Positions 51,497 to 60,712 of a stretch of 64,000 nt of DNA are shown here, piece after piece. The notes beneath the pieces are model-generated. The model saw only the letters and a list, made by a program, of their open reading frames with translations. It ran no database searches and was not told the DNA's origin. Source of the DNA: Kamptonema formosum PCC 6407. Lineage in GTDB: Bacteria > Cyanobacteriota > Cyanobacteriia > Cyanobacteriales > Microcoleaceae. The stretch covers positions 853,499 through 917,498 of the forward strand of contig NZ_KB235898.1 in NCBI RefSeq assembly GCF_000332155.1. Direction: 5' to 3'. Numbering within the stretch: position 1 is the first letter of the stretch; the number at the start of each line of letters is the position of its first letter. A program made the position numbers and the translations under genes.

Positions 51497-54400
51497 ATGT
51501 TCTTGAAAGCTCTAACCAGTCGGATTTCTTCTAAATCGCTCAAGGTGCCGCTGCGTCTTGTGTTCTTAGTGCCCCTAGTGCTGCAAATCTCGGCAGCAGT
51601 AGGGTTGACGGGATGGCTGTCTTTTCGCAACGGACAGAAGGCAGTTAATGATTTAGCGGCCAATTTGAGTTTAGAAGTTACTGGTCGCACTCAAGAGCAT
51701 TTTCAAAGCTTTGCAGACGCATCTAACTTATTTCTGGAATTGAATACGGCGGCAATTCGAGCCGGAAATTTAGATCCAGAAGATTTTCCTAGCTTAGAAC
51801 GCTATTTCTGGCATCAGACTCAAGTGAGCGATCGCGTGACCACGATCTATTATGGTAGTGTTTCGGGCGAATTTCTACTGCTTAAGAGAGAAAATCCTCC
51901 TCTTGTCTATATTAAAGACGAGTCTACAGATTTTGCCAGGAAAATTTACCGCCTCGATAGTCAAGGAAATCGCGTTGAGTTGGTGAAAACAGACAATTAC
52001 GATCCTCGGACTCGGCCTTGGTACAAAGCTGCCGTGCGATCGCGTCAATCTACTTGGTCGCCTATCTATCAATTTACCGCGATGCCTGTTCTGGGGATCA
52101 CGCCAGCCACCCCAATCTACAATAAAAATGACGAATTGCAAGGTGTGCTGGCAATCGACTTAACCTTAGAGCAAATTAGCAATTTTCTCAGAGGCTTAAA
52201 AATTGGCAAATCGGGACAAGCTTTTATTATCGAGCGCAGTGGTGATATTGTTGCTAGTTCGACAACAGAGTTGCCTTTTGTCAAGACTGCTGAGGGACAA
52301 AAACGCTTAAAAGCAACTAACAGTAATAACCTATTGATTCGTTCAGCGGCGGAGTCTCTGTATCAACAATTTGGCAATTTAGACCGGATTCAGGAACCGA
52401 TTCATATAACATTTAATGTTGACTCTCGCAATCAATTTTTAACTGTGGCTCCCCTAGCTGATGGTAAAGGAATTGATTGGCTGATCGTCGTGGCAATTCC
52501 CGAAGCCGATTTTATGGACGGCATCAATGCTAATAACCGTACTACTTTCTTGTTCTGTGTGGCAGCTTTGGCGGTGGCAATCGTGCTTTCAATTTACACT
52601 TCCCGCTGGATTACTAACCCAATTCGACGCTTAAGTGCAGCCACAAAAGCAATGGCACAGGGGGAATTAAACCAAAAGGTTGAGGTGCCAATTGCTGAAG
52701 AACTGGGGATATTAGCTGAGTCTTTCAACTTGATGGCTAAACAGTTACGCTCGTCATTTGCAGCTATGGAAGCGACAAATGTAGATCTAGAACAGCGAGT
52801 TATAGAACGTACAGCTAAACTCCAATCTGCGGAAGCGGAACTGCGGGCGCTGTTTGCAGGGATGAGCGAATTAATTCTAGTTTTGGATAGGAATGGCCGC
52901 TATTTAAAAATCGCGCCGACAAATCAAGCACTGACGTACAAACCGATGGAAGATTTAGTTGATAAAACGATTGGTGAAGTTTTTCCACCAGCACTTGCTG
53001 ATACTTTTGTCGGCTATATCCAGAATAGCTTAGATTCTCAGCAGACTGTCAATGTTGAGTACAACTTGACGATCGGCGATCGCGAAGTCTGGTTTGCAGC
53101 TAGTATTTCCCCACTTTCACAGGAATCAGTAATTTGGGTAGCGCGGGATATCAGCGATCGCAAACTGGCAGAATCAGCACGACAACAGACAGAAAAACAG
53201 TTACTCCGGCAAAACTCGGCCTTGGTAGAACTAGCACGAAATAAAGCTTTATACCGAGGAGATTTGAATGCTGCTATCAAAGAAATTACCGAAACTACTG
53301 CCTGCACTCTTGAACTCGAACTAGCAAGCGTATGGCTGTACAATGAAAGCCGATCGCAGATGGAATGTTTTGACCGATTTGAGCGCAGCAGTGGCTTACA
53401 TAAGTCCGGCGAGCCATTAGTAGCAGCGGATAACCCGGCATATTTTCAAGCTTTGGAAGAAGATCGGATAATTGCACCCGGAGATCCCTTCAGCGATCGC
53501 CGGACTAAGGATTTTGCTAATTCTTACTTTGCGATTACTGGTACTGCTTCTATGCTTGACGCACCGATCCGAGTTGGTGGTGTGGTAATGGGAGTTCTCT
53601 GTTTGGAAGAAGTGGAACAAACCCGATATTGGACGCAGGAAGAGCAAAATTTTGCGGCTTCTATTGCAGATTTAGTATCTTTAGCGATCGAAGCTAGCGA
53701 TCGCCTGCGTACCGAAACCGCTCTTCGCAGTGCTGAAGAAAAATATCGCAGTATTTTTGAGAACACAGCCGAAGGTCTATTTCAAACGAGTTTAGAAGGA
53801 CACTTTCTGAGCGCAAATCCTGCTCTCGCCAGGATTTACGGTTATTCTTCCCCAGAGGAACTGCGAGAGCTTGTCAGCGACATCAAAAGCCAAGTTTATG
53901 TAGATCCCCACAGACGAGATGAACTCACCCGGCTAATAATCCAAAGAGGTGCAGTATCAGGGTTTGAGTCTCAGGTTTACCGTGCTGATGGTAGTATTAT
54001 TTGGATTTCGGAGAATGTGCGATCGGTCTTAGATCGAGATGGGAACGTGCTTTATTACGAAGGCAGTATTGAAGATATTAGCGATCGCAAACACTTTGAG
54101 TCAGTTTTGCAGTTAGCAAAAGAAGCAGCGGAAGCAGCTTCGATGGCAAAGAGTTCCTTTCTCGCCAACATGAGCCACGAACTACGAACCCCCCTAAATG
54201 CAATCATCGGTTATAGCGAAATGCTCCAAGAGGAAACGGAAGATTTAGGCTACCAAGAACTCACCCCCGATCTCCATAAAATCCACATTTCTGGTAAACA
54301 TTTACTCTCACTAATCAACGACATTCTTGATATTTCTAAAATAGAAGCCGGTCGCATGGATCTTTACTTAGAAACTTTTAGTGTCGATGATTTAATTGAT

Positions 54401-54934
54401 GATGTTGCTGCTACTGCTAAACCGCTAGCCGAGAAAAATGGAAATATTTTAGAGGTGATAAAAAACAGCGATATCGACACAATGCACGCTGATATTACCA
54501 AAGTACGCCAAATTTTATTAAACTTACTGAGCAACGCTGCCAAGTTTACCCACAATGGCAAGATTACTCTAGCAGTGAGTAGGGAAATAGCGGCTATTGA
54601 TGCGGAAGAAAGTATGACGACAGCAGAAGTAATAATAGATAATCAATCGAATATCAATAATAATAATTCATCCGCAATTTCTAATTTTGAATGTTTGATT
54701 TTTAATTGTACTGACACTGGTATCGGCATGACTTCTGAACAATTGCAGCAGATTTTCCAACCTTTTACTCAAGGAGATGCTTCTACTACTCGTAAATACG
54801 GCGGCACTGGTTTAGGATTAGCAATTAGCCACTGCTTTTGTCAGATGATGGGGGGCAAAATTGCAGTTGAAAGTCAGATTGGTATCGGCTCTACTTTTAG
54901 TGTCAAGTTGCCTGCTAATATGGCTAATGGCTAA
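51497..54934 (+). CDS. Multidomain sensor histidine kinase (dCache-HAMP-PAS-GAF-PAS)
   Basis: 1145 residues. Membrane helix 1 is at about 20-40; a large periplasmic dCache sensor spans 45-345; membrane helix 2 is at about 349-371. HAMP (371-425), PAS (450-560), GAF (580-745) and PAS/PAC (750-870) follow. HisKA has H894 in MSHELRTPLN. The HATPase N and G boxes are LLNLLSNAAKFTHN and GGTGLGLAIS, with an Asn-rich insert between them (SNINNNNSS). No response regulator is adjacent, so it is an orphan kinase. The last residues (NMANG) are coded by the start of the repeat array. Confidence 0.93.
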   Translation: MFLKALTSRISSKSLKVPLRLVFLVPLVLQISAAVGLTGWLSFRNGQKAVNDLAANLSLEVTGRTQEHFQSFADASNLFLELNTAAIRAGNLDPEDFPSLERYFWHQTQVSDRVTTIYYGSVSGEFLLLKRENPPLVYIKDESTDFARKIYRLDSQGNRVELVKTDNYDPRTRPWYKAAVRSRQSTWSPIYQFTAMPVLGITPATPIYNKNDELQGVLAIDLTLEQISNFLRGLKIGKSGQAFIIERSGDIVASSTTELPFVKTAEGQKRLKATNSNNLLIRSAAESLYQQFGNLDRIQEPIHITFNVDSRNQFLTVAPLADGKGIDWLIVVAIPEADFMDGINANNRTTFLFCVAALAVAIVLSIYTSRWITNPIRRLSAATKAMAQGELNQKVEVPIAEELGILAESFNLMAKQLRSSFAAMEATNVDLEQRVIERTAKLQSAEAELRALFAGMSELILVLDRNGRYLKIAPTNQALTYKPMEDLVDKTIGEVFPPALADTFVGYIQNSLDSQQTVNVEYNLTIGDREVWFAASISPLSQESVIWVARDISDRKLAESARQQTEKQLLRQNSALVELARNKALYRGDLNAAIKEITETTACTLELELASVWLYNESRSQMECFDRFERSSGLHKSGEPLVAADNPAYFQALEEDRIIAPGDPFSDRRTKDFANSYFAITGTASMLDAPIRVGGVVMGVLCLEEVEQTRYWTQEEQNFAASIADLVSLAIEASDRLRTETALRSAEEKYRSIFENTAEGLFQTSLEGHFLSANPALARIYGYSSPEELRELVSDIKSQVYVDPHRRDELTRLIIQRGAVSGFESQVYRADGSIIWISENVRSVLDRDGNVLYYEGSIEDISDRKHFESVLQLAKEAAEAASMAKSSFLANMSHELRTPLNAIIGYSEMLQEETEDLGYQELTPDLHKIHISGKHLLSLINDILDISKIEAGRMDLYLETFSVDDLIDDVAATAKPLAEKNGNILEVIKNSDIDTMHADITKVRQILLNLLSNAAKFTHNGKITLAVSREIAAIDAEESMTTAEVIIDNQSNINNNNSSAISNFECLIFNCTDTGIGMTSEQLQQIFQPFTQGDASTTRKYGGTGLGLAISHCFCQMMGGKIAVESQIGIGSTFSVKLPANMANG

Positions 54935-55131
54935 TTGCTAATGGCTAATGGCTAATTGCTAATGGGTAACTGCTAATTGCTAATTGCTAATGGCTAATTG
55001 CTAATGGCTAATTGCTAATTACCCCTATCCCCATCTCCCCCGCTCCCCTGCTCCCCTGCTCCCCCGCTCCCCCGCTCCCCCGCTCCCCCGCTCCCCATCT
55101 CTTCCCCTAGCCCCTAGCCCCTAGCCCCTAG
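54911..55131. repeat. GCTAAT-type, CGCTCCCC and CCCCTAG repeat block
   Basis: GCTAATG/GCTAATT heptamers (54911-55020), C-rich octamers (55030-55097) and CCCCTAG heptamers (55105-55131). The array overlaps the 3' ends of both convergent genes. Confidence 0.9.
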
Positions 55132-55392
55132 CTTAATTGCCGCACAGACTCCCAGACATACTGCCAAAGTTAGAGGATCGGGCTCTTCTTTTCGCAATTG
55201 CTCAATCTCAGCAGTACGGCCACCCTCAGACTCCATGAAATCCAGTAACCATTTGGCCGCCGCTGGACTATCAATCCATTTCGCCCCAAGACACACAGGA
55301 CAAATTTCCTGATTGACAGAACCGGTGCCACCGCACTCTGGACATTGCCAGTTCGCTGTTTCAGGAGGAGGGGCAAGAGGTATATTGCTCAT
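55114..55392 (-). CDS. Small zinc-finger protein (DnaJ-type CxxCxGxG/CPVC)
   Basis: 92 residues from ATG 55392. Two zinc-knuckle motifs, CPECGGTGSV and CPVCLGAKW, resemble half of the DnaJ zinc centre. A Leu/Glu-rich helix and a small hydrophobic segment follow. The C-terminal KLGARG is coded by the CCCCTAG repeat. Role unknown. Confidence 0.75.
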   Translation of the reverse strand: MSNIPLAPPPETANWQCPECGGTGSVNQEICPVCLGAKWIDSPAAAKWLLDFMESEGGRTAEIEQLRKEEPDPLTLAVCLGVCAAIKLGARG

Positions 55393-55509
55393 ATAGGGAG
55401 AATGTGCGATCGCTCAATATCTATGTTCTTGCTGACAAAAACAATTTTAATTTTATATTATTTCATTGTCCCGCAAATTTAACACAATCAATATAAATTT
55501 ATTAATAAA

Positions 55510-55569
55510 GTAGGGGTCAACCCCCGTGCTAACCTCAAAAAATCGGGGCAACACGGGGGATTCCCCTGC
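55510..55569. repeat. Long GC-rich hairpin
   Basis: The outer arms pair AGGGG with CCCCT and the inner arms pair CCCCCGTG with CACGGGGG, around an A-rich loop. It lies between two minus-strand genes, 41 bp after the downstream SDR's stop-side repeat. It could be a terminator or a mobile-element relic; no T-run follows. Confidence 0.6.
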
Positions 55570-55587
55570 AATAATTAGACAACTCTT

Positions 55588-55618
55588 TGTTAACAGTTAA
55601 CAGTTAACTATTAACAAA
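55588..55618. repeat. TTAACNG heptamer repeat
   Basis: Four units immediately after the SDR stop. Confidence 0.88.
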
Positions 55619-55622
55619 TAAA

Positions 55623-56465
55623 TTATCGCGATCCAGCCAAAGCCTCCCGCAATTTTTGGCTGGGATTTGGTTTAGTTTGCAACTGCTTAGTTTGCAACTG
55701 CGGAGTTGCCATTTTCAAAACCAATTCCATCAACCAAGGGGCAATTCGGTGGCACCACACGGCTACATGACTTTGCCATCCGACCAAGATTTCTGGGGAA
55801 TCTTTTTCTAGTCCTACAATCAATGCTTGGGCAACTTTTTCGGCAGTCATTGGCACTACCCAGCGAAATTGATGGAAGTCTCGCACCATGTCAGTATCTG
55901 TCAGAGATGGCAGTAAAGCTGTCACTTGAATATTGTAAGGTGCTAACTCGCTGCGTAAAGCTTGGGTGAATCCCAAAATTGCGAATTTCGTAGCAGAATA
56001 AGTTGCCATTGTGGGAGCGGCAAATTTACCCATCAAGCTAGAAACATTAACAATTGTTCCCTCTTTTTGGGTTGCCATTCGCCGAGCTATGAGGCTAGTG
56101 ATGGTGTATGTACCCATTAAATTCAAGGCTAATTCTTCCTGAATTAATGGCATGGGGGAGCGTAAAAAAGAGGCTTGGTGGGCAACTCCCGCACAGTTGA
56201 CTAAGAGTTGAATGGGGCCGCGATCGCGCCAAGCTTGAGCGATCGCAATATTCACTGCTGCTGAATCTGTTAAATCTATCGCCAAAGTCACTACTTCCAC
56301 GCCTAAGACTTCGATTTCAGCGGCTACTTCTGCTAACTGCTGGCGGTTCCTGGCCACTAACAACAGCCGTTTGAGTCCTTGTTTGGCTAATTCGATGGCG
56401 ATCGCCCGCCCAATTCCGCGCGAAGCACCTGTAATCAGGGCTGTTTTTCCTTCAAATTTCATCAT
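55623..56465 (-). CDS. SDR-family oxidoreductase
   Basis: 280 residues. NAD(P) motif TGASRGIGRAIA (about 13-24), NNAG-type motif VNCAGVAHQ, Ser in VNVSSLMG and catalytic Tyr/Lys in YSATKFAILG. The C-terminal extension (WLMELVLKMATPQ) suggests a membrane-associated form. The start is preceded by AAGGAGAATTAA. Substrate unknown. Confidence 0.88.
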   Translation of the reverse strand: MMKFEGKTALITGASRGIGRAIAIELAKQGLKRLLLVARNRQQLAEVAAEIEVLGVEVVTLAIDLTDSAAVNIAIAQAWRDRGPIQLLVNCAGVAHQASFLRSPMPLIQEELALNLMGTYTITSLIARRMATQKEGTIVNVSSLMGKFAAPTMATYSATKFAILGFTQALRSELAPYNIQVTALLPSLTDTDMVRDFHQFRWVVPMTAEKVAQALIVGLEKDSPEILVGWQSHVAVWCHRIAPWLMELVLKMATPQLQTKQLQTKPNPSQKLREALAGSR

Positions 56466-57033
56466 TTAATTCTCCTTTTTTGTCTCACCGCGTAGTTAGC
56501 CAATGCCGAATTTCTTGATAGTGTTGATAGAGAACTTTCGGCATCTGGTGAGATGAACTTGTTCGATTGTGTCGAGCAGGATTAGTAGAAGGAAATAGTT
56601 AAGCGTACAAGACTGATAACTGAAAAGCAGGTGACATCAGTATTTTCCTTCTGCTTTCAGAATAGCGGCCTTCTACCTTCTACTTATTAGTCCTGATAGC
56701 GTTGTGAATTTGATTTAATCATGGTTGCAGATTCGCACTAATCTCTGAAACCAACCTCATGCAAGTAGACTCTCCTGAGATTTCAAATCCTAGATTACCG
56801 ATTCAGTAAGTAAGTGTTAATTAATCTCCATTTCGTGTATCCCCACTACTGAATTGATGTTCTAAGAAAGAATCAATCAATCAGTGTGAAGTGTTGGGCA
56901 ATGTAGGGCATGAATGGTACACCTCCTCGATTCAGAGTTACCGCAGTTTGGGCTATATGCACACCTTAACTTGGGGATCAACAGGTTGCAACAATTTTTA
57001 ATAAATTTCCCGTTACATTTCTTTACAATACGT
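56466..57033. other. Spacer with a nested hairpin
   Basis: 568 bp between two minus-strand genes. Nested complementary arms CTCACC/GGTGAG and TGCCGAA/TTCGGCA span 56484-56552. A minus-strand frame at 56877-57173 overlaps the carotenoid oxygenase end and is unconvincing. Nothing else recognised. Confidence 0.5.
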
Positions 57034-58467
57034 TCAGATTGCGGGTTTCCAAGTCCCGTGAAAGCCCATAGGCACGACGCTGGGCAATGCCAATCTACAA
57101 ACTGGTTCGCCTGCAATGCCTGCACTGTCAAAGATCCAGACTTCGCTGGTGTCAGAATTGCCATCGTAGACAAGAGTTAAAATCCAACCGCGATCGCGAT
57201 CGCTGGGATCTGGCGCGTAGATGGGTTCGCTAGGATAACGGTTTTCACCGAAGTCAGCGCAGGTAAGGGTGCCGGTGTGAGAGTCAAAACGGGCGATCGC
57301 GCCGAACATTTCTTGACTAATATCCACGCCTTCCCGTTGTACCGATAGATAAGTGTAGCGGGACAGTTGACCCACTTCCGACGGGGACACAATCGGAAAC
57401 TCGCAATGTCTGTTCAAAACTTCCTCCGCCTGCTGCACTTTGGCGGTTTGCGGTTCCAGGCGTACTTGCCAGAGAGTCGCTTTAGCAAAAGTTTTGGTTT
57501 GTCCGCTGGCGACTTCCTTAAGATATTGGTTGGTTACAAAGTCGGGATAACGGGCAAAATCGATAATTATTGAACCAGTTGAGTCTACCCAACCGTTAGC
57601 GAAATGCCATTGAAAGCAAGAATCGGTTTCACCGCGACTTACTAGGGAGAGAGTTTCGCGATCGAACACTAAAATTTGCGTACCTAACTGGGGTTTCCAC
57701 TCAAAGGATTCGCTGTAGCAGCTTAATCCAGCCAACAGCGGCCAGGGATTGAGGCGCAGGGGTGAGACGAAAAACACTAAATAAGGCCCAGCCATGACAA
57801 AATCGTGAATCGCCGGAATGCCATCTAGGAGAAAAGTTGTTTTTTGGACGATTTTGCCCGTAGGGTCGCTTTTATAAAGATTGAGCTTACCCTGGGCACC
57901 AGCGCTAATGCCAAAGTTAAAAATATAGCCAGTATCGGGATCTCGTTTGCAATGGGCAGAATAGGGAAGCCCATCATCAAGGCCGCCAAGATTGTCCAGT
58001 CCCCTAGTTTCCAAGTTTTCGAGGTCGAGGGCGTGGGGGTTCGCGCCTTCCCACAAAGCTAAGAGTTTATCTGGAAGGGCGAGTACAGAAGTGTTAGCGG
58101 CATTTTTGACTGGTTTGCCCCATCGTTGCCACAGAGGGCCGGGTGCAGTCATCCCGTAGTTGCTGTAAAGAAATTTGCCGGCTGCTGTTTCGGCTTGATA
58201 TCCGGCAGTTTGGACGTAACGGTAGAGGGCGGTTGCGTTGGGTTCGCGAAAATGTACAGCCAGAATTGCCCCGTCACCATCAAACCAATGTCCCGCGCGA
58301 TCGCCCCCCCGTTCCAATCTTCCAGGGCCATTGCGATACAAAGTACCGCGCAATCCTTCTGGGATTTTACCGCTGAGGACTTGTAACTGAGTCGAGGGAA
58401 ACTCTTTGGCGGGATTGATAATGGCTTTTGCCCAGGCTTTTTTTGTTGAGACTTGATTAAGAATCAT
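57034..58467 (-). CDS. Carotenoid (apocarotenoid) oxygenase
   Basis: 477 residues. Four iron-binding histidines appear in the family motifs: YSAHCKRDP, PAIHDFVMAGP, FQWHFANGW and GFHGTW. The family cleaves carotenoids or apocarotenoids such as apocarotenal to retinal; the closest matches are the cyanobacterial Diox1/ACO enzymes. Whether it cleaves 15,15' is an inference. Its start codon abuts the first copy of the cassette's direct repeat. Confidence 0.92.
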   Translation of the reverse strand: MILNQVSTKKAWAKAIINPAKEFPSTQLQVLSGKIPEGLRGTLYRNGPGRLERGGDRAGHWFDGDGAILAVHFREPNATALYRYVQTAGYQAETAAGKFLYSNYGMTAPGPLWQRWGKPVKNAANTSVLALPDKLLALWEGANPHALDLENLETRGLDNLGGLDDGLPYSAHCKRDPDTGYIFNFGISAGAQGKLNLYKSDPTGKIVQKTTFLLDGIPAIHDFVMAGPYLVFFVSPLRLNPWPLLAGLSCYSESFEWKPQLGTQILVFDRETLSLVSRGETDSCFQWHFANGWVDSTGSIIIDFARYPDFVTNQYLKEVASGQTKTFAKATLWQVRLEPQTAKVQQAEEVLNRHCEFPIVSPSEVGQLSRYTYLSVQREGVDISQEMFGAIARFDSHTGTLTCADFGENRYPSEPIYAPDPSDRDRGWILTLVYDGNSDTSEVWIFDSAGIAGEPVCRLALPSVVPMGFHGTWKPAI

Positions 58468-58549
58468 AAATTAATAACTTGATGAATTGTCAGATATAAT
58501 CAAGAACAGCAATAGTTGCTTATTACCAAAAATGAGATAAACTTGCAAC
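58468..58549. repeat. Direct repeat flanking the DUF262 cassette, copy 1
   Basis: Matches 61951-62035 in the same orientation. The first 42 positions differ at two; the remainder is less similar and has small indels. This copy lies immediately upstream of the carotenoid oxygenase start. Confidence 0.85.
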
Positions 58550-58576
58550 TAATTTTTCTTCATTTCTTAGTTAAGA

Positions 58577-58879
58577 TTATGTAGGATATTCCACACTGGG
58601 AAGGTGAGTACCAACATAACCGATAATTACCTTTCGCATACCTACTTTTGACACTTCTGGAAAGAAGTAAATTCGCCAATTAAACTGTCTCTCTTTGGCG
58701 TGTTTCTCAAATAGACGTTCCTTACCATCAGGGCAAAGGAAAGTTCGTGCTTTACGGTATTTTTTATTCTTAAGAGTTTGTTCACTTTCTCCAGACACAT
58801 CAAGAGAAGTACCCTCTAGGTTAAAATACCCCGTTTCCCAATTCTTAGCACAATTCTCAAGTTCATACAAAATCTCCAA
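58577..58879 (-). CDS. Downstream part of the third cassette gene (after the in-frame TAG)
   Basis: 100 residues from TTG 58879. It is in exactly the same reading frame as the preceding gene, 12 codons beyond that gene's TAG stop, and has no good ribosome-binding site. The content (KNWETGYFNLEGTS, RTFLCPDGKERLFEKHAKER, YFFPEVSKVGMRKVIIGYVG) reads as one domain continuing the upstream protein. I treat it as the C-terminal part of a split or readthrough gene rather than an independent gene. Confidence 0.6.
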   Translation of the reverse strand: MEILYELENCAKNWETGYFNLEGTSLDVSGESEQTLKNKKYRKARTFLCPDGKERLFEKHAKERQFNWRIYFFPEVSKVGMRKVIIGYVGTHLPSVEYPT

Positions 58880-58915
58880 AACGAGTTTTAACCTTTCGTC
58901 TCCGGTACGGAGTTT

Positions 58916-59554
58916 CTACAACTGTTTATTACCAGCATCGCAAAATTGCAGATTAGGGAAAATTTCATCTCTACGATTCCAAAGTTCCCTCCCGTTAAGC
59001 CGATCTGGTTGGAGACGCTTCTCAATCCAATCAGCGTGTTCGAGAACGTGGTTTTTCTGACTAGCGTGAATAACCTCTACACTTTCTTCTATTAGGTTCT
59101 CTTCCTCATCAATTTGTATTAGTTCTAAGTTGATGAGACTGTTATTCCAGAGCGATTCTGAATTCAGACTAATTGCTAATGTTTCAAGGTAGTAAGCAAC
59201 TTTAAAGCCTTCTGCTTGAGTACCCTGTAAACTAAACTCACAATCCAAATCTTCAACTTTTATTTTAATCTTTACATCAGGAATATCAACTGATAAAGGA
59301 GTCTTAGTTGCCAGAGTTCTCAGAAAAGTCCGCTCTTCTCTATTCACTGTATTATCATTACGCCAATGAGAAAGAGTATAATTTTCTGTAAGAATCAGAA
59401 CATAAAAATCTGCTTGAATGCGGATTCCCTTCAGTCCACAGCGTTTAGCTTCACGCATTATACTAATCAATTCTGACATCCATTGTCGTGCGGTAAAAAT
59501 ATCAGGAGCAAGAGTTCGCGCGGACAGTTCATTAAACACCATCTCCAAATCCAT
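58916..59554 (-). CDS. Third cassette gene, upstream part (unknown family)
   Basis: 212 residues up to TAG at 58916-58918. ATG 59554 follows GGAG in the end of the ATPase gene, whose stop is 3 bp upstream. The protein is soluble and unlike families I know; visible segments are TARQWMSELISIMREAKRCG and the C-terminal RELWNRRDEIFPNLQFCDAG. Because the frame stays open beyond the TAG for 113 more codons, this is probably the N-terminal two thirds of a 325-codon gene. Confidence 0.65.
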   Translation of the reverse strand: MDLEMVFNELSARTLAPDIFTARQWMSELISIMREAKRCGLKGIRIQADFYVLILTENYTLSHWRNDNTVNREERTFLRTLATKTPLSVDIPDVKIKIKVEDLDCEFSLQGTQAEGFKVAYYLETLAISLNSESLWNNSLINLELIQIDEEENLIEESVEVIHASQKNHVLEHADWIEKRLQPDRLNGRELWNRRDEIFPNLQFCDAGNKQL

Positions 59555-59557
59555 CGC

Positions 59558-60712
59558 TTATTCTCCTTCCACCGCAGGTTCTAACAAAATCTCCAAGCTA
59601 TTATCCCACTCATCAAAAAAACCATCCGGCCAGCGATCAATTCGTCCGTTTCTATCGATTTTAGGAGATACTACATCCGTCACAGCTTGTCCTTCTTTAT
59701 TTTGACGCTGGAAGTAATGCAAACGAACATCTTTGGGGGCAAGTTTGCCTCCGTGAACCGCAAGGCGAATCCCATTTAAAACATGATCGCTGTGAGTTTC
59801 TATCACAACTTGAACGCCACCACTAGCAGCTAAAGCTAATAATTGACCCATCTTAACTTGTCCTTTAGGATGGAGATGCGCTTCAGGATTTTCAATTAAA
59901 ATTATTGTACCAGGTGTTGATGTAAGTGCCGCTACAATAATCGGTAAAGTATAGCTAATTCCAAATCCCACATTAGTTGCACGGTAAGGATTGCTATCTC
60001 CATAGGAATATTGAAAACTCATTAAATCAACATCAGATTTTGTGTCAATTTTGAGGCGCGTACCGGGACTTACTTCTCCCATCCACGCCTCAACTTGGTC
60101 GATTAAATCCATTGATTTTGCAGTAGATTGTTCTTTTTCTCTTTGAGTCTTTGATTTTATCTCTGGATAACTGAGACTGTTATTAGGAATAACTTTCCGT
60201 CCATTAATAGCCAGAAAATGAGCAGCATACTCACCTTTGATACCCAATTGACCAAGTTGTCGTACTTGGTAATCCGACATTTCATTAAATGAACGCGGCC
60301 CGATCCGCTCTGCCTGAAGGTAGTGAAAATTATTACCAAAAAGATTCGATTTATACACTTCTGAGCTAACTGGTTCCGAGTCAATATTCAACACATCTAC
60401 CTCTTTGTCATATTTGAAACGCCATACCCCCTTGCTGTTGTTTTCCCAAACAATATCAAAACCAATTAATTCCTCTTCTGCTCCTTCAAACAGTGCATCT
60501 TTAGCAGTCCCAATCTTAACTAAGTCCCCATTAAGTGCCAACCCTTTTTCTGGGAGTAAACCCTGTTGATAAGATTGTCGTAACAGCAGGAGTGATTGCA
60601 TAACAGAAGATTTGCCAGTGCTGTTTAAACCGGAAAATAACGTGAGTTTTTTGAAGTCCAATGACAGCTCTGCAAAAGGTTTAAAATTTAGCAACTTCAG
60701 CGAAGTAATCAT
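59558..60712 (-). CDS. AAA/ABC-type ATPase with DUF3696
   Basis: 384 residues. The Walker A is GLNSTGKSS (about 28-36), the ABC-like signature is NVGFGISYTLP, the Walker B is TIILIENPEAHLHP, and the switch His is ETHSDHV. The C-terminal DUF3696 has DRNGRIDRWPDGFFDEWDN. The architecture is that of OLD/PARIS-AriA-like ATPases without a Toprim nuclease. Its ATG overlaps the DUF262 stop (ATGA), so the two are coupled. Proposed role: sensor or motor of the cassette. Confidence 0.9.
   Translation of the reverse strand: MITSLKLLNFKPFAELSLDFKKLTLFSGLNSTGKSSVMQSLLLLRQSYQQGLLPEKGLALNGDLVKIGTAKDALFEGAEEELIGFDIVWENNSKGVWRFKYDKEVDVLNIDSEPVSSEVYKSNLFGNNFHYLQAERIGPRSFNEMSDYQVRQLGQLGIKGEYAAHFLAINGRKVIPNNSLSYPEIKSKTQREKEQSTAKSMDLIDQVEAWMGEVSPGTRLKIDTKSDVDLMSFQYSYGDSNPYRATNVGFGISYTLPIIVAALTSTPGTIILIENPEAHLHPKGQVKMGQLLALAASGGVQVVIETHSDHVLNGIRLAVHGGKLAPKDVRLHYFQRQNKEGQAVTDVVSPKIDRNGRIDRWPDGFFDEWDNSLEILLEPAVEGE

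Noticed and set aside
56877-57173. 98-residue minus-strand frame overlapping the oxygenase 3' end
   Set aside because: It overlaps in another frame the conserved GFHGTW end of the carotenoid oxygenase and has no homologous look.
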